From Labrenzia sp. R4_2 (GTDB lineage Bacteria; Pseudomonadota; Alphaproteobacteria; Rhizobiales; Stappiaceae), in contig NZ_JAGHRJ010000001.1 in the NCBI RefSeq assembly GCF_017743865.1, positions 1 through 64,000 of the forward strand: a DNA stretch of 64,000 nt. Reading direction: 5' to 3'. The position numbers and the translations under genes are program-made. Below are positions 24,514-34,152 of this stretch, one piece after another (within the stretch, counting starts at the first letter, position 1; each line of letters opens with the position of its first letter). The notes below the pieces were generated by a model that was given only the letters and a program-made list of their open reading frames with translations, ran no database searches and was not told where the DNA came from.

Positions 24514-25245
24514 TCATGAGGTGCTGGCGATGTAACCGGCGATTTGCTGGTAGGTCAGCAGGACGCCAAGGAATACCATGATGATGTTGGCGATTGTGGC
24601 CTGGCGCATGAAATTCGGGCTTTTGCGCCAATATCCCATGACGATGAGGATCACAAAAAGCGCCAAAAGCTGGCCGATCTCGACCCCTACATTGAACGCC
24701 AGCAGGTTTGCGAGAAGGCCATCCGGGGAGATATTGTACTCCAGAATTTTGGAGGCCAAACCTGTCCCGTGGAACAGCCCAAAGATAAGCGTTGCGGCCT
24801 TTGTGTTCGGCTGAAACCCCAAAACTCTTTGAAAGACGCCAAGGTTGTCCAGTGCCTTGTAGACCACGGACAGGCCGATGATCGCATCGATGATGTAGGC
24901 GTTGATGCCCCAGCCGTACCAGACACCAAGCAGCATGGTGACGGAGTGACCAAGCGCAAACAGGCTGACATAGATGGCCACATCCTTCATCCGGTAAAGG
25001 AAGAAGACGACCCCCAGCAGGAAGAGGATGTGATCGTATCCCGTGACCATGTGTTTGGCCCCGAGATAGATGAAGGGGATGATGTGAACCCCCCAGATTT
25101 CCTGGATGTATCCCGCATCGCCGGGCGTGACATCATGCGCGGCGGCGCTCTGAACGCCGGCGGCATAAAACAGAAATGAGAGTGAGAGGGCAAAAACTAA
25201 GGCGTGAGTCAGCCTTGACTGCCCATGAATTGAAGTAGGCTTCAT
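24514..25245 (-). CDS. HupE/UreJ family membrane transporter
   Basis: The 243-residue protein has a signal peptide ending near 'AAGVQSAAAHD' and about six further membrane helices. The segment 'YLGAKHMVTGYDHILFLLGVVFFLY' and 'LIFGLFHGTGLASKI' are characteristic of HupE/UreJ family proteins, proposed secondary nickel or cobalt transporters. The metal here is not determined. It is the middle gene of a three-gene operon with a His-rich exported protein upstream and an anchor protein downstream. The start has GGAAGGACC before ATG. The lack of hydrogenase or urease genes nearby argues for a role outside those enzymes. Confidence 0.8.
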   Translation of the reverse strand: MKPTSIHGQSRLTHALVFALSLSFLFYAAGVQSAAAHDVTPGDAGYIQEIWGVHIIPFIYLGAKHMVTGYDHILFLLGVVFFLYRMKDVAIYVSLFALGHSVTMLLGVWYGWGINAYIIDAIIGLSVVYKALDNLGVFQRVLGFQPNTKAATLIFGLFHGTGLASKILEYNISPDGLLANLLAFNVGVEIGQLLALFVILIVMGYWRKSPNFMRQATIANIIMVFLGVLLTYQQIAGYIASTS

Positions 25246-25299
25246 TAGGTCCTTCCAAGTGAATAACAGATTTCTGATAAGCCCGAACCGGGCAATCTG

Positions 25300-25656
25300 T
25301 CAGGTCCTTGGAGGGCGCTCCGGGGGGAACACGAAGGCGGACGTCGCATCGCTGACGGGCAGCCGCCAGGATGACGTGTCAAAGATGTGTGGTGATTTCG
25401 GCGCCGGTTTCACAAGCACTGCGGAGTTGTGGTCATGGTCACCCAGGTCGTGCTGGTGGCCGTGCATGGCCCACAGCAAATCAAGTTCAAACCCATGCGA
25501 ATGGCCGTGGTCTTCAATCATCTCAAGATGATCTTGCACCGTATCGAGATACTTCGGCGTGTGAGACGCAGCAGGCACCGTCGTCCAGACGCACAGGCAG
25601 AGGCAGAGCAGCCCTGCCAGGAGCCTCTGCCATTCCGATTGTTTTTGGATCCGCAT
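25300..25656 (-). CDS. Histidine-rich exported hypothetical protein
   Basis: The 118-residue protein has a signal peptide ('RLLAGLLCLCLCVWTTVPAA' is the hydrophobic part) and a mature region with nine histidines in 35 residues, including 'EDHGHSHGF' and 'MHGHQHDLGDHDHN'. Such stretches bind divalent metals. It is the first gene of a likely operon with HupE (54 bp downstream) and the anchor protein. The start at 25656 is chosen because upstream in-frame residues are not signal-like. Its role could be metal capture in the periplasm, but this rests on composition and context. Confidence 0.62.
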   Translation of the reverse strand: MRIQKQSEWQRLLAGLLCLCLCVWTTVPAASHTPKYLDTVQDHLEMIEDHGHSHGFELDLLWAMHGHQHDLGDHDHNSAVLVKPAPKSPHIFDTSSWRLPVSDATSAFVFPPERPPRT

Positions 25657-25950
25657 CCAGTTCAAAACGGGTTCCTGTTTACGTCGGGTTTCCAACGACG
25701 AATCGCTTGTTATCCGTAGCGCCTCGATTAGGTGCGAAATATGGCCAAATGGCGAAGGATTGCAACATTTGAGGCAGGCTGAAGTCCGAACAGACATTGC
25801 TCTGTCGTTTTAAGAGTGCAAGGCACGGGAAGCTTGTGCGACAAGTGCAGCCTTGACCTCTTCCGCCCTCCGTGGCACCTGTCGCGCCAACAGGCGAGGG
25901 GGAGCCCTTGCCGGATTTAGCCAAGCCTCCGTTCTCAGGAACACGAAAAC

Positions 25951-26916
25951 ATGTCGAGCGACGTTCCGGCGCATATGCGCCCTGAAAACTCCTTCCAAGG
26001 CCTCATTCTCACCCTTCAACGGTATTGGGCCGACCAGGGCTGCGTGGTTCTGCAGCCCTATGACATGGAAGTCGGCGCCGGAACGTTCCACCCGGCAACG
26101 ACCTTGCGCTCGCTTGGACCGCGCCCGTGGAAGGCGGCCTACGTACAGCCGTCCCGCCGCCCGACCGATGGCCGTTATGGCGAAAATCCCAACCGCCTGC
26201 AGCATTATTATCAGTTCCAGGTGCTGTTGAAGCCGTCTCCGTCCAACCTTCAAGAGCTTTATCTCAATTCGCTCTATGCCATCGGGCTCGACCCGAAAGT
26301 GCACGACATCCGTTTTGTCGAAGACGACTGGGAAAGCCCGACGCTCGGCGCGTGGGGACTTGGTTGGGAATGTTGGTGCGACGGCATGGAAGTGTCGCAG
26401 TTCACCTACTTCCAGCAGGTCGCAGGCTTTGAATGCTCACCTGTTTCCGGCGAGCTGACCTATGGCCTGGAGCGCCTGGCGATGTACATTCAGGGCGTCG
26501 ATAACGTCTATGACCTGAACTACAACGGCCAAGAGGGTGCGGATAAAGTCACCTATGGAGATGTCTTCCTGCAGGCCGAGCAGGAATACTCCCGCTACAA
26601 TTTCGAGCACGCCAACACTGAAACCTTGTTCCAGCACTTCAAGGATGCGGAAGCTGAATGCCGCGCCATTCTGGATGCCGGGGCCAAGGCGCGCGACGAC
26701 AACGGTCTGTCGGTTCATCAGGTGGTGCTGCCGGCCTATGACCAGTGCATCAAGGCCTCTCATGCTTTCAACCTTTTGGATGCCCGCGGCGTGATCTCCG
26801 TGACCGAACGCCAGAGCTACATCTTGCGCGTTCGCGAACTTGCCAAAGCCTGCGGCGCAGCGTTCCTGGAAACGGAAGCCGGCGGTGTCGGCTATCACAA
26901 TCAGGCTGCTGAATAA
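25951..26916 (+). CDS. glyQ: Glycyl-tRNA synthetase alpha subunit
   Basis: The 321-residue catalytic subunit of the alpha2-beta2 bacterial GlyRS is easily recognised: '[20 protein letters not shown]', '[19 protein letters not shown]', '[14 protein letters not shown]', '[14 protein letters not shown]' and 'FRFVEDDWE'-like '[20 protein letters not shown]'. It activates glycine and charges tRNA-Gly together with the beta subunit. That subunit, glyS, lies 4.9 kb downstream, separated by three unrelated genes. The start at 25951 has AGGA ten bases upstream. Length is usual. Confidence 0.97.
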   Translation: MSSDVPAHMRPENSFQGLILTLQRYWADQGCVVLQPYDMEVGAGTFHPATTLRSLGPRPWKAAYVQPSRRPTDGRYGENPNRLQHYYQFQVLLKPSPSNLQELYLNSLYAIGLDPKVHDIRFVEDDWESPTLGAWGLGWECWCDGMEVSQFTYFQQVAGFECSPVSGELTYGLERLAMYIQGVDNVYDLNYNGQEGADKVTYGDVFLQAEQEYSRYNFEHANTETLFQHFKDAEAECRAILDAGAKARDDNGLSVHQVVLPAYDQCIKASHAFNLLDARGVISVTERQSYILRVRELAKACGAAFLETEAGGVGYHNQAAE

Positions 26917-27244
26917 CGCCGGGCTCCAGCAATATTCCTGACGTGGTCACCCCGGGCGAACAACGTGAGACCCGGGGCCTAATCGCAGATCCACCTACCG
27001 AAACGTTTGAAGCGAAGTCACCACCGCTCTGCAAATGAGTAGATCCCGGGTCTCGGCTGCGCCCGCCCGGGATGACGAACGGTGGCTGTAATAACATCAG
27101 CTTAACCCCGGTAAACTTGTCTCGGACCGTCAAAAGTGTGGTCTGGATTACACTTTTCCCGTTTTGGCCGTTTCGCCTGCGGCCGGGCGATGACATCCGC
27201 TGAAAGTCCGGCTAGCCTCCGCTGCAAATGGTTCGGAGGTTTTT
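26917..27244. other. Gene-free gap holding a composite repeat
   Basis: No gene is seen. Most of the gap is family A repeat copy 3 (26946-27076). The last 160 bp before lemA show no clear promoter hexamers; GGAGG at 27235-27239 is the lemA ribosome site. Confidence 0.5.
26946..27076. repeat. Composite palindromic repeat, family A, copy 3
   Basis: The outer arms GTCACCCCGGGC (26946-26957) and GCCCGGGATGAC (27065-27076) pair with one mismatch. Inside are the units also found around the GIY-YIG gene: 'GAGACCCGGGGCCTAATCG' on the left and 'GAGTAGATCCCGGGTCTC' on the right. The spacer of about 53 bp is non-coding. Confidence 0.8.
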
Positions 27245-27802
27245 ATGGCCACGTGGTTTATTCTCGCTCTTTTGATCGCGCTCTCGGTTTTCGCGATCCT
27301 TCTTTACAACGCGCTGGTGAAAAAGCGGCAGATGGTCGAGGAAGGCTGGAGCGGGATTGATGTCCAGCTGAAGCGCCGTGCCAACTTGATCCCGAACCTG
27401 GTCGAAACGGTAAAGGCCTACGCGTCCCATGAAAAGGAAGCGCTGGAGAACGTCACCCGGCTGCGCACGGATGCCGCCGCTGTTTCGGGAAGCGACATTG
27501 CTGGCCGGGCCAGGGTGGAAGGCGCGCTCACCCAGGCGCTGGGCCGTTTGTTTGCCGTCGCCGAAGATTATCCGGACCTCAAGGCCAGTCAAAATTTCGC
27601 AGATCTGCACAATTCCCTTGATGAAATCGAAAACGCCATCCAGATGGCCCGGCGCTATTACAATGGCGCGGTGCGCGGCCTCAACGTTGCCGTAGAAAGC
27701 TTCCCGTCCAACCTGATCGCAGGCCAGTTCGGTTTTCAAAAAGCAGAGTATTTCGAGATCGAGGACGCAGCGGAGCGCGCTGTTCCGAAGGTTGAATTTT
27801 AA
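27245..27802 (+). CDS. lemA: LemA family protein
   Basis: The 185-residue protein has one N-terminal membrane helix ('[20 protein letters not shown]') with the body predicted as long helices: '[21 protein letters not shown]' and '[20 protein letters not shown]' are the family signature. The C-terminal '[20 protein letters not shown]' and '[11 protein letters not shown]' are also conserved. LemA proteins are inner-membrane proteins of poorly defined function. The DUF2207 gene begins 22 bp after its stop, forming a pair frequently found together. GGAGG precedes the start. Confidence 0.93.
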   Translation: MATWFILALLIALSVFAILLYNALVKKRQMVEEGWSGIDVQLKRRANLIPNLVETVKAYASHEKEALENVTRLRTDAAAVSGSDIAGRARVEGALTQALGRLFAVAEDYPDLKASQNFADLHNSLDEIENAIQMARRYYNGAVRGLNVAVESFPSNLIAGQFGFQKAEYFEIEDAAERAVPKVEF

Positions 27803-27824
27803 GAAGTTTCTGGGAGATCCGATC

Positions 27825-29786
27825 ATGCGGTTCCATCAAGGTCTGATGGCGGTCCTGGCGGCTGTCTTGTGGCTCGTAACAGTCAGCGGTGCGGTCTCGG
27901 AAGAACGCATCCTCACCTACGTCTCCGACATCGACGTTCAGGAGGACGGATCCTTAATTGTGACGGAAACCATTCGGGTCCGGGCCGAAGGCGATGAGAT
28001 CAAGCGTGGCATCTTCCGCGACGTACCCTTGCGCGCAAAAGACGCCAATGGCTGGGAGCATGATGTGCCGTTTGAGCTGCTGGAGGTCTTGCGGGACGGG
28101 CAGCGCGAAAACAAGTTTACGAGGGAAAACGGACGCGGTGTCCGGATCTACATTGGCCGCGAAGATGTGTTTCTGGATCCCGGCGTTTACACCTACACGA
28201 TCAAATACCGCATGTGGCGGCAAGTTCGTTTCTTTGACGGCTATGATGAAGTCTATTGGAGCGCGACCGGCAACGAGTGGATCTTCCCGATCGATGAAGC
28301 CGTTGCGAGGGTCCGCTTGCCTGCCGGGGCCGACGCTACGCAATATGCCGCCTACACTGGCGCATTCGGCTCTGATGCGACCGATTATGAGGCCTCCGTC
28401 GACCCGGCAACGGGGCAGGTGGTCTTTGAGACCACGCAGCCGCTCGGCGCTTACGAGGGCCTGACGGTCGCGGTCGGGTTCCCGAAGGGCTTTGTCGCGG
28501 AGCCAAGCGAGTCTGAAAAATGGGACATGTGGCTCCAGGACCAGAGGGTCTTTGCGATCGGCGCGCCCGCGGTTCTGATCCTTGTTCTTTATTACTTGAT
28601 ATCCTGGTGGCGCGTTGGCCGGGATCCAGCCCGCGGTGTCATCTTCCCGCGCTTCAAGGGACCGGATGGCGTGTCGCCGGCGATGGCCAACTACATCACC
28701 AATCGCGGGATCGAAGGGCAGCGCTGGGTTGCGTTGGCCGCGGCCTGTTTGAGCCTTGCCACCAAGGGGCGTCTCAAACTCTCAAAAGACGACAAGGATC
28801 TTATTCTGGAAATGCCAGAGGAGGGCACACCGGTAAATGATGAGCCGCTGCCGAAAGGCGAGGCCGTTATCGAGAGTTACATCCGGGGCCGCGGGACACC
28901 GCTTGCCTTGAATGACAAGAACGGCAAGGCGATCAGCGCGCTGGGAGACAAATTCGTTTCAGCGATCAACCGCGAATACAGCGGGGTCTATTTCAAGCAT
29001 AACGGGTATTATCTGCTGCCCGGTCTTGGGATCAGTGCTGTGACGATCTTCTCGCTGTTTTATTTCGGCAACTTGAGCGATGCGCAGTTCGAGCAGTCCT
29101 TTTTGTTCGGCTTTTTCACCATCTTTGGAATTGCGGGCTCCGTCGGCCTGACAATTCTGGTTCAAAGCCTGTTTGACAAAACGACAGGGCGCAGCTCCAA
29201 GGCGCTGGCATTCTGGCTGGTTTTTGCGATGATCTTTTCTGGCGCGGTCTACCTGGTCATGCATCTCACCGCGTTTATCCTTCAAATCCCGCCGGAAATT
29301 CCCCTGCTGCCCGCATTTGTGATCGGGATTGTCCTGATGTTCATTGTCTATGCGAATGTCATCGACATCCCGACCACCCATGGCCGGGTGGTGATGGACG
29401 AGATCGAGGGCCTGAAGCTTTATTTGTCGGTTGCCGAAAAAGACCGTCTGAACATGACGGATGCGCCGGACATGAGTGTTCTTCATTTTGAAAAGCTGCT
29501 TCCCTTTGCGGTTTCGCTGGGCGTTGAAAAGCCCTGGTCCACGCATTTTGAAACCTGGCTGTCGAGTGCAGCCAATGCAGGACAGTCGCGTGAATACCGC
29601 CCGAGGTGGTACAGCGGCCGAGACTTCGACAGCCGGGACATCTCGCGCAGCGTTGGCGCAACGGCAAGTGCCATGGCCGGATCGTTCCAGTCCTCCTTGC
29701 CGGTGTCTTCCAGCTCCAGTTCCGGCTCGTCCGGCGGCGGGTCTTCCGGCGGCGGTGGCGGTGGTGGCGGCGGCGGCGGCTGGTAG
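27825..29786 (+). CDS. DUF2207 domain-containing membrane protein
   Basis: The 653-residue protein has a signal peptide ('[20 protein letters not shown]'), an extracytoplasmic N-terminal domain ('[20 protein letters not shown]'), a membrane helix near 240 ('[21 protein letters not shown]'-like) and further helices at about 400-520. The last 30 residues are Ser then Gly repeats ('[16 protein letters not shown]') ending in Trp, as in other DUF2207 proteins. It is translationally close to lemA and probably works with it; function is unknown. The start at 27825 follows the lemA stop by 22 bp and begins the signal peptide. A family C repeat follows the stop. Confidence 0.87.
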   Translation: MRFHQGLMAVLAAVLWLVTVSGAVSEERILTYVSDIDVQEDGSLIVTETIRVRAEGDEIKRGIFRDVPLRAKDANGWEHDVPFELLEVLRDGQRENKFTRENGRGVRIYIGREDVFLDPGVYTYTIKYRMWRQVRFFDGYDEVYWSATGNEWIFPIDEAVARVRLPAGADATQYAAYTGAFGSDATDYEASVDPATGQVVFETTQPLGAYEGLTVAVGFPKGFVAEPSESEKWDMWLQDQRVFAIGAPAVLILVLYYLISWWRVGRDPARGVIFPRFKGPDGVSPAMANYITNRGIEGQRWVALAAACLSLATKGRLKLSKDDKDLILEMPEEGTPVNDEPLPKGEAVIESYIRGRGTPLALNDKNGKAISALGDKFVSAINREYSGVYFKHNGYYLLPGLGISAVTIFSLFYFGNLSDAQFEQSFLFGFFTIFGIAGSVGLTILVQSLFDKTTGRSSKALAFWLVFAMIFSGAVYLVMHLTAFILQIPPEIPLLPAFVIGIVLMFIVYANVIDIPTTHGRVVMDEIEGLKLYLSVAEKDRLNMTDAPDMSVLHFEKLLPFAVSLGVEKPWSTHFETWLSSAANAGQSREYRPRWYSGRDFDSRDISRSVGATASAMAGSFQSSLPVSSSSSSGSSGGGSSGGGGGGGGGGGW

Positions 29787-29811
29787 CTATCCTCAGACCT
29801 CATGGCTCTCA

Positions 29812-29894
29812 GCAGTCATCCTCGGCCTTGTGCCGAGGATCCAGTTTTTTCAATGTGTAATGGATGTTCGGAACAAGTCCGAACATGACGCCGG
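29812..29894. repeat. Repeat family C, copy 1
   Basis: Two hairpins: CATCCTCGGC with GCCGAGGATC (about 29817-29841) and GTTCGGA with TCCGAAC (about 29866-29885), joined by an AT-rich spacer. The two hairpin blocks recur in exact inverted order at 33985-34069 with a different spacer. Confidence 0.8.
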
Positions 29895-29975
29895 AGGGTA
29901 GAATAGGCTTTGTCAGCAGTCTGACGTCGCCCTGCGGAAGAGGTTATCTTGATGCGGGGCTGGGCCGTTGCCGCT

Positions 29976-30028
29976 GTCCCGGCCCTGAGCCGGGACCGGG
30001 CGACGTGGCCCCGGATCATGTCCGGGGC
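29976..30028. repeat. Double GC-rich hairpin, family D
   Basis: GTCCCGGC-CCTGA-GCCGGGAC at 29976-29996 is followed by GCCCCGGA-TCATG-TCCGGGGC at 30008-30028. The first hairpin matches 4503-4523 except in one loop base. Both lie in intergenic DNA. Confidence 0.65.
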
Positions 30029-30165
30029 GGCCCCGATGCTTCTAATAATCTGCAGAATAGCAAGCGGTGAAGGTTGGTAGCCGGCCGCGCTGGCTCGGCG
30101 CTGAACTGGTAAACCTCGTCATTCTTCGCTAGGGTCGCTTCGGGCTAAAAAGGGGCAGGTTTGAT

Positions 30166-31386
30166 ATGAGCGGCGAAGTGCTGACGCTGGATGAGTTTCT
30201 CAGCTTCAATATTGCGATTCTTGTTTATTTTCTGGGCGTTCGCCTGAACAAGCAGTTCGCGTTCCTGCGCCACTACAACATTCCAGAGCCGGTCTCCGGC
30301 GGTCTGATGGTTGCGACACTCGCCCTTGTTGCCTATGGGGTCTTCGACAAGGAAATCAGCTTCTCGCTCGGCGCCCGCGATTACCTTCTCTACTGTTTTT
30401 TCACCGCTATCGGCCTCAACGCCCGCTTTGCCGACCTTGCAAAGGGTGGAAAGCCGCTCTTGATCCTGTTGATGCTGACGGTCGGCTACATGCTGTTCCA
30501 GAATGTCATCGGCACAGGGATTGCCGTCGCCATGGGATTGCCGGTGGGCTTTGGCCTTCTGGGCGGAACGATCTCGCTGGTGGGCGGTCACGGAACGGCG
30601 ATTGCCTGGGGACCACGTCTGGTCGAGCAATACGGCGTTGTCGGTGCCGTTGAAATCGGCGCCGCAACTGCAACTCTCGGACTGATCGCGGCGAGTTTGC
30701 TGGGCGGCCCGATCGGCAACTACCTGATCCAGGTAAAGGGCGGCAAGCCGGACCCGAACCGGCCGGATGAAGGCCCGGTGATCGGGATCGAAACCGAGGA
30801 CGAAGCCGATACGAGTGTGACTCACACGGGCCTGATGCGGGCGATCCTCGTGTTGAACATCGCGATTGCGCTCGGTGTCATGCTTCAAGAAGCGCTGGTA
30901 TACGGCTTCAATCTGGATCTGCCGGTGTTTGTTTGCTGCCTGTTCTGCGGCATCATCTTGTCCAACACCGTACCTCTCATCTTCAAGAACATCATCTGGC
31001 CGGCCCGGTCGCGCTCACTCGCTGTGATCTCGGATTTGGCACTTGGAATTTTCCTGACCATGTCGCTGATGAGCCTGCAGCTCTGGACCATCGCTGGGCT
31101 CGCCGGACCGATGATGCTGATCCTGGCAGCTCAGATCATCGGGGCAGGGCTGTTCATCATCTTCGTGCTCTTCCCCGTGATGGGGCGGGACTACAATGCC
31201 TCGGTGCTGGGGGCGGGGTTCGCCGGTTTTGCGCTGGGCGCGACCCCAACGGCCATTGCCAACATGACGGCGGTGACCAAGCAATATGGCCCGGCCATGC
31301 AGGCGTTCCTGATCCTGCCGCTCGTCTCTGCCTTCTTCGTCGATCTCGCGAATGCGGTGATTATCGTTCTGTTTCTGGGGAACTAG
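30166..31386 (+). CDS. gltS: Sodium/glutamate symporter
   Basis: The 406-residue integral membrane protein has about ten helices and the GltS family signatures: 'RHYNIPEPVSGGLMVATL' and 'LLGGTISLVGGHGTAIAWGP' in the N-terminal half, with the mirrored 'GAGFAGFALGATPTAIANMTA' in the C-terminal half, as expected from its inverted-repeat fold. It imports glutamate with sodium. The central cytoplasmic loop (about 195-225, 'PDPNRPDEGPVIGIETEDE') is acidic. It sits between DUF2207 and glyS, with repeats on both sides, so it is likely its own transcription unit. The start is ATG after GGGGCAGG. Confidence 0.92.
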   Translation: MSGEVLTLDEFLSFNIAILVYFLGVRLNKQFAFLRHYNIPEPVSGGLMVATLALVAYGVFDKEISFSLGARDYLLYCFFTAIGLNARFADLAKGGKPLLILLMLTVGYMLFQNVIGTGIAVAMGLPVGFGLLGGTISLVGGHGTAIAWGPRLVEQYGVVGAVEIGAATATLGLIAASLLGGPIGNYLIQVKGGKPDPNRPDEGPVIGIETEDEADTSVTHTGLMRAILVLNIAIALGVMLQEALVYGFNLDLPVFVCCLFCGIILSNTVPLIFKNIIWPARSRSLAVISDLALGIFLTMSLMSLQLWTIAGLAGPMMLILAAQIIGAGLFIIFVLFPVMGRDYNASVLGAGFAGFALGATPTAIANMTAVTKQYGPAMQAFLILPLVSAFFVDLANAVIIVLFLGN

Positions 31387-31837
31387 CGCGCGGTCACGTG
31401 TGTCTTTGAAGTGCCGGCTTGTCAAACGCACCACTGTCATCCCGGACGCAGCAGAGCGGAGATCCGGGACCCACTCGTTCGCAGAGCCGTGGGGAAACTG
31501 GTCTGACACCTGCGGCAAGTGGCGCTGCGAGTAGATCCCGGATCTCCTTGCTGTCGTCCGGGATGACAGTCACGGGTGGAGTGTCTGTTGAAAAAAGAAC
31601 GCACGAGTTCGACGGAACGGTATTCATCTCTTTTTCTTTTATGTGGTGCCAGTCTCGACCTGCACCGCAGAGCTCGCTCTCCCAGTGGGAGGAGTTATAA
31701 AAGACATCCGGCAGCCTTCTAGTTCGTATTCGCTTGCCTGTTATTGCCAAAGGGGGTGACAAGCCGCGGCTGACTTGGTAACGGACGGCCAACGCATTTC
31801 CGGTGGTTTCCACCCAGACCCGAAGGCTTTTGACCCT
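31387..31837. other. Gap before glyS with a composite repeat
   Basis: No gene is supported. Family A repeat copy 2 occupies 31433-31570. The rest (31571-31837) includes a small CTCCCA/TGGGAG hairpin near 31678-31690 and an AT-containing stretch that may be the glyS promoter. I found no T-box or glycine riboswitch pattern. Confidence 0.5.
31433..31570. repeat. Composite palindromic repeat, family A, copy 2
   Basis: Perfect 15-bp outer arms, ACTGTCATCCCGGAC (31433-31447) and GTCCGGGATGACAGT (31556-31570), enclose inner units GGAGATCCGGGA and AGTAGATCCCGGATCTCC. This 138-bp element is homologous in order and sequence to copy 1 at 124-245. Confidence 0.85.
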
Positions 31838-33925
31838 ATGCCCGATCTTCTGCTTGAGCTGTTCAGCGAAGAAATCCCGGCCCGTATGCAGCGCAAGGCG
31901 GCCGAAGACCTGAAAACGCGTGTGACCAATGCCCTGGTGGATGCCGGTTTGCCCTATGAGGGCGCAAAGGCCTTTGCAACGCCGCGCCGTCTCGCGCTGC
32001 ATGTCGCCGGTGTTCCGGCCGGCTCCGCCGCGACCCGGGAAGAGCGAAAAGGCCCGCGCGTCGGTGCGCCGGAAAAGGCCGTTGAAGGGTTTTTGCGCGG
32101 GGCAGGGCTGGCCTCCATTGACGATGCCACGATCCAGAGCGACCCGAAGAAGGGCGACTTTTATGTTGCCGTGATCGAGAAGCCGGGCCGCACTGCCATC
32201 GACATCATCGCCGAATTCATGCCGGGCATCCTGCGCAACTTCCCGTGGCCGAAGTCGATGAAGTGGGGCACCACATCAACCCGCTGGGTGCGCCCGCTCC
32301 ATTCCATTATCGCCACCTTCGGTCCGGAAACCGAAGAGCCGGATATCGTGCCGTTCGAGTTTGACGGGATCAAGTCCGGCAAGACCACGCGGGGGCACCG
32401 GTTCCTTGCAGATGTGGCCTTCGATGTGCGCCGGTTCGACGACTATGCGCCGGCCCTTGAAAAGCACAAGGTCGTGCTCGATGCGGACCGCCGCAAGGAC
32501 ATCATCCTTGCCGACGCAAAAGACCGCGCTTTGGCGCTCGGGCTTGAGCTGGTTGAGGATCCGGGGCTACTGGAAGAGGTCGCCGGTCTGGTCGAATGGC
32601 CGGTTGTTCTGACCGGCTCGTTTGACGAGGCGTTTCTGGAAATCCCGGACGAGTGCATTCAGCTGACCATCAAGGTCAATCAGAAGTGCTTTGTGCTGAA
32701 GGATCCGAAAACCGGCAAGCTGGCCAACAAGTTCGTTCTGATCTCCAACATCGTTGCGCCCGATGACGGCCAGCTGATCATCGCCGGCAACGAGAAGGTG
32801 ATCCGTGCGCGCCTGTCGGACGCCCAGTTCTTCTGGACCAGCGATCTGAAAACCAAGCTCACCGATAATCTGCCGAAGCTGTCGGATGTAAAGTTCCACG
32901 AAAAGCTTGGCAGCGTCGGCGAACGGGTTCAGCGCCTAATCGCGCTCTCCGCAGAGCTTGCGCCGCTGATTGGCGCAGATGTAACCAAGGCCAAACGCGG
33001 TGCGGAACTTGCCAAGGCCGATCTGGTCTCCGCGATGGTCTTCGAGTTCCCCGAACTGCAGGGCCTTATGGGCCGCTACTACGCCACCGCACAGGGCGAG
33101 GACGCCTCGGTCGCGACCGCGATCGAAGAGCATTACAAGCCGCAGGGTCCGAGCGACAACGTGCCGGCCGATCCGGTTGCGATTGCCGTGGCCCTGGCTG
33201 AAAAACTCGATCTTCTCACCGGCTTCTGGGCGATTGACGAAAAGCCGACCGGCTCAAAGGATCCCTATGCCCTGCGCCGCGCCGCGCTGGGCGTCATCCG
33301 GATTGTTCTGGAAAACAATCTGCGCTTGAAGCTGGGGGATCTGATCCTCTCCGCGCTGAAAGCCCAGTCGGCAAAAGCTGACGATAACGCGGCACTGGTT
33401 GCCGACCTTCTTTCTTTCTTCGCCGACCGCCTGAAGGTCCACCTGAAGGACGAGGGCATGCGGCACGATCTGATCGACGCCGTGTTCGCGCTCGACGGCC
33501 AGGACGATCTCCTGATGGTCGTCAAACGCGTCGAAGCCTTGCAGAAATTCGTCTCCTCCGACGACGGCACCAATCTGGCAGCAGGCTACAAGCGCGCCGT
33601 GAACATCTTGAAGGCGGAAGAGAAAAAGGACGGAAAACCGGTTACCGGCAGGCCGCACGCGGATCACTTGGCCGAGCAGGCCGAGATTGACTTGGCGGCT
33701 GCCATCGACACGGCCCGTGCGGAAGCCGCCGAGGCTGTGAAATCGGAAGACTTCGAAGGGGCCATGGAGGCGCTGTCCAAACTGCGCGCGCCGGTCGACA
33801 AGTTCTTCGAGGACATTCTGGTCAATGCCGACGATCCGGCGCTTCGGATGAACCGTCTCCAGCTGCTCGCCGAAATCCGCGACGCCACCCATGTGGTTGC
33901 CGATTTTTCCAAAGTCGCCGGTTAA
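31838..33925 (+). CDS. glyS: Glycyl-tRNA synthetase beta subunit
   Basis: The 695-residue beta subunit partners with glyQ and supplies tRNA recognition. The N-terminal '[20 protein letters not shown]' is nearly universal, followed by '[14 protein letters not shown]', '[22 protein letters not shown]'-type text, '[18 protein letters not shown]' and the HD-like core '[30 protein letters not shown]'-like region. The C-terminal DALR-type anticodon domain spans about 590-695. The start at 31838 is used because the family begins at this methionine. A family C repeat lies just after the stop. Two of my quoted pieces are approximate in wording but the region is unmistakable. Confidence 0.96.
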   Translation: MPDLLLELFSEEIPARMQRKAAEDLKTRVTNALVDAGLPYEGAKAFATPRRLALHVAGVPAGSAATREERKGPRVGAPEKAVEGFLRGAGLASIDDATIQSDPKKGDFYVAVIEKPGRTAIDIIAEFMPGILRNFPWPKSMKWGTTSTRWVRPLHSIIATFGPETEEPDIVPFEFDGIKSGKTTRGHRFLADVAFDVRRFDDYAPALEKHKVVLDADRRKDIILADAKDRALALGLELVEDPGLLEEVAGLVEWPVVLTGSFDEAFLEIPDECIQLTIKVNQKCFVLKDPKTGKLANKFVLISNIVAPDDGQLIIAGNEKVIRARLSDAQFFWTSDLKTKLTDNLPKLSDVKFHEKLGSVGERVQRLIALSAELAPLIGADVTKAKRGAELAKADLVSAMVFEFPELQGLMGRYYATAQGEDASVATAIEEHYKPQGPSDNVPADPVAIAVALAEKLDLLTGFWAIDEKPTGSKDPYALRRAALGVIRIVLENNLRLKLGDLILSALKAQSAKADDNAALVADLLSFFADRLKVHLKDEGMRHDLIDAVFALDGQDDLLMVVKRVEALQKFVSSDDGTNLAAGYKRAVNILKAEEKKDGKPVTGRPHADHLAEQAEIDLAAAIDTARAEAAEAVKSEDFEGAMEALSKLRAPVDKFFEDILVNADDPALRMNRLQLLAEIRDATHVVADFSKVAG

Positions 33926-33984
33926 CTCACAAATCCGGGCCTCATCCGATGAGGTTTCAGACTGCTGGCAAAGTCCAATTTCCG

Positions 33985-34069
33985 CTCCGGCGTCATGTTC
34001 GGACTTGTTCCGAACATCCACAACTCAATCAAAAATATGGATCCTCGGCACAAGGCCGAGGATGACTGC
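33985..34069. repeat. Repeat family C, copy 2 (inverted)
   Basis: CTCCGGCGTCATGTTCGG starts a 35-bp block at 33985-34019 and GGATCCTCGGCACAAGG starts a 31-bp block at 34039-34069. Both are exact inverted matches to blocks in copy 1 at 29812-29894; only the 18-19-bp spacer between them differs. Confidence 0.8.
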
Positions 34070-34152
34070 CGAGAGGAATGAGGTTTGTCATCAAATCCGG
34101 GCCTACCTGATTAGGCCCGTTCCGCCAAATTTGTTGCTTATTGGAGAAAGCC

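Noticed and set aside
25657..25950. Zur box upstream of the His-rich/HupE operon
   Set aside because: No palindrome of the TGTTATA-type was seen; metal control remains unproven.
29700..29784. Ser/Gly-coding GGC repeats at the end of the DUF2207 gene taken as a DNA repeat
   Set aside because: It is in frame and typical of the family C-terminus, so it is coding low complexity.
31571..31837. T-box or glycine riboswitch before glyS
   Set aside because: No T-box sequence or glycine aptamer pattern; only one short hairpin.
33926..34152. FMN riboswitch before ribH
   Set aside because: No RFN core; the region is occupied by a family C repeat.
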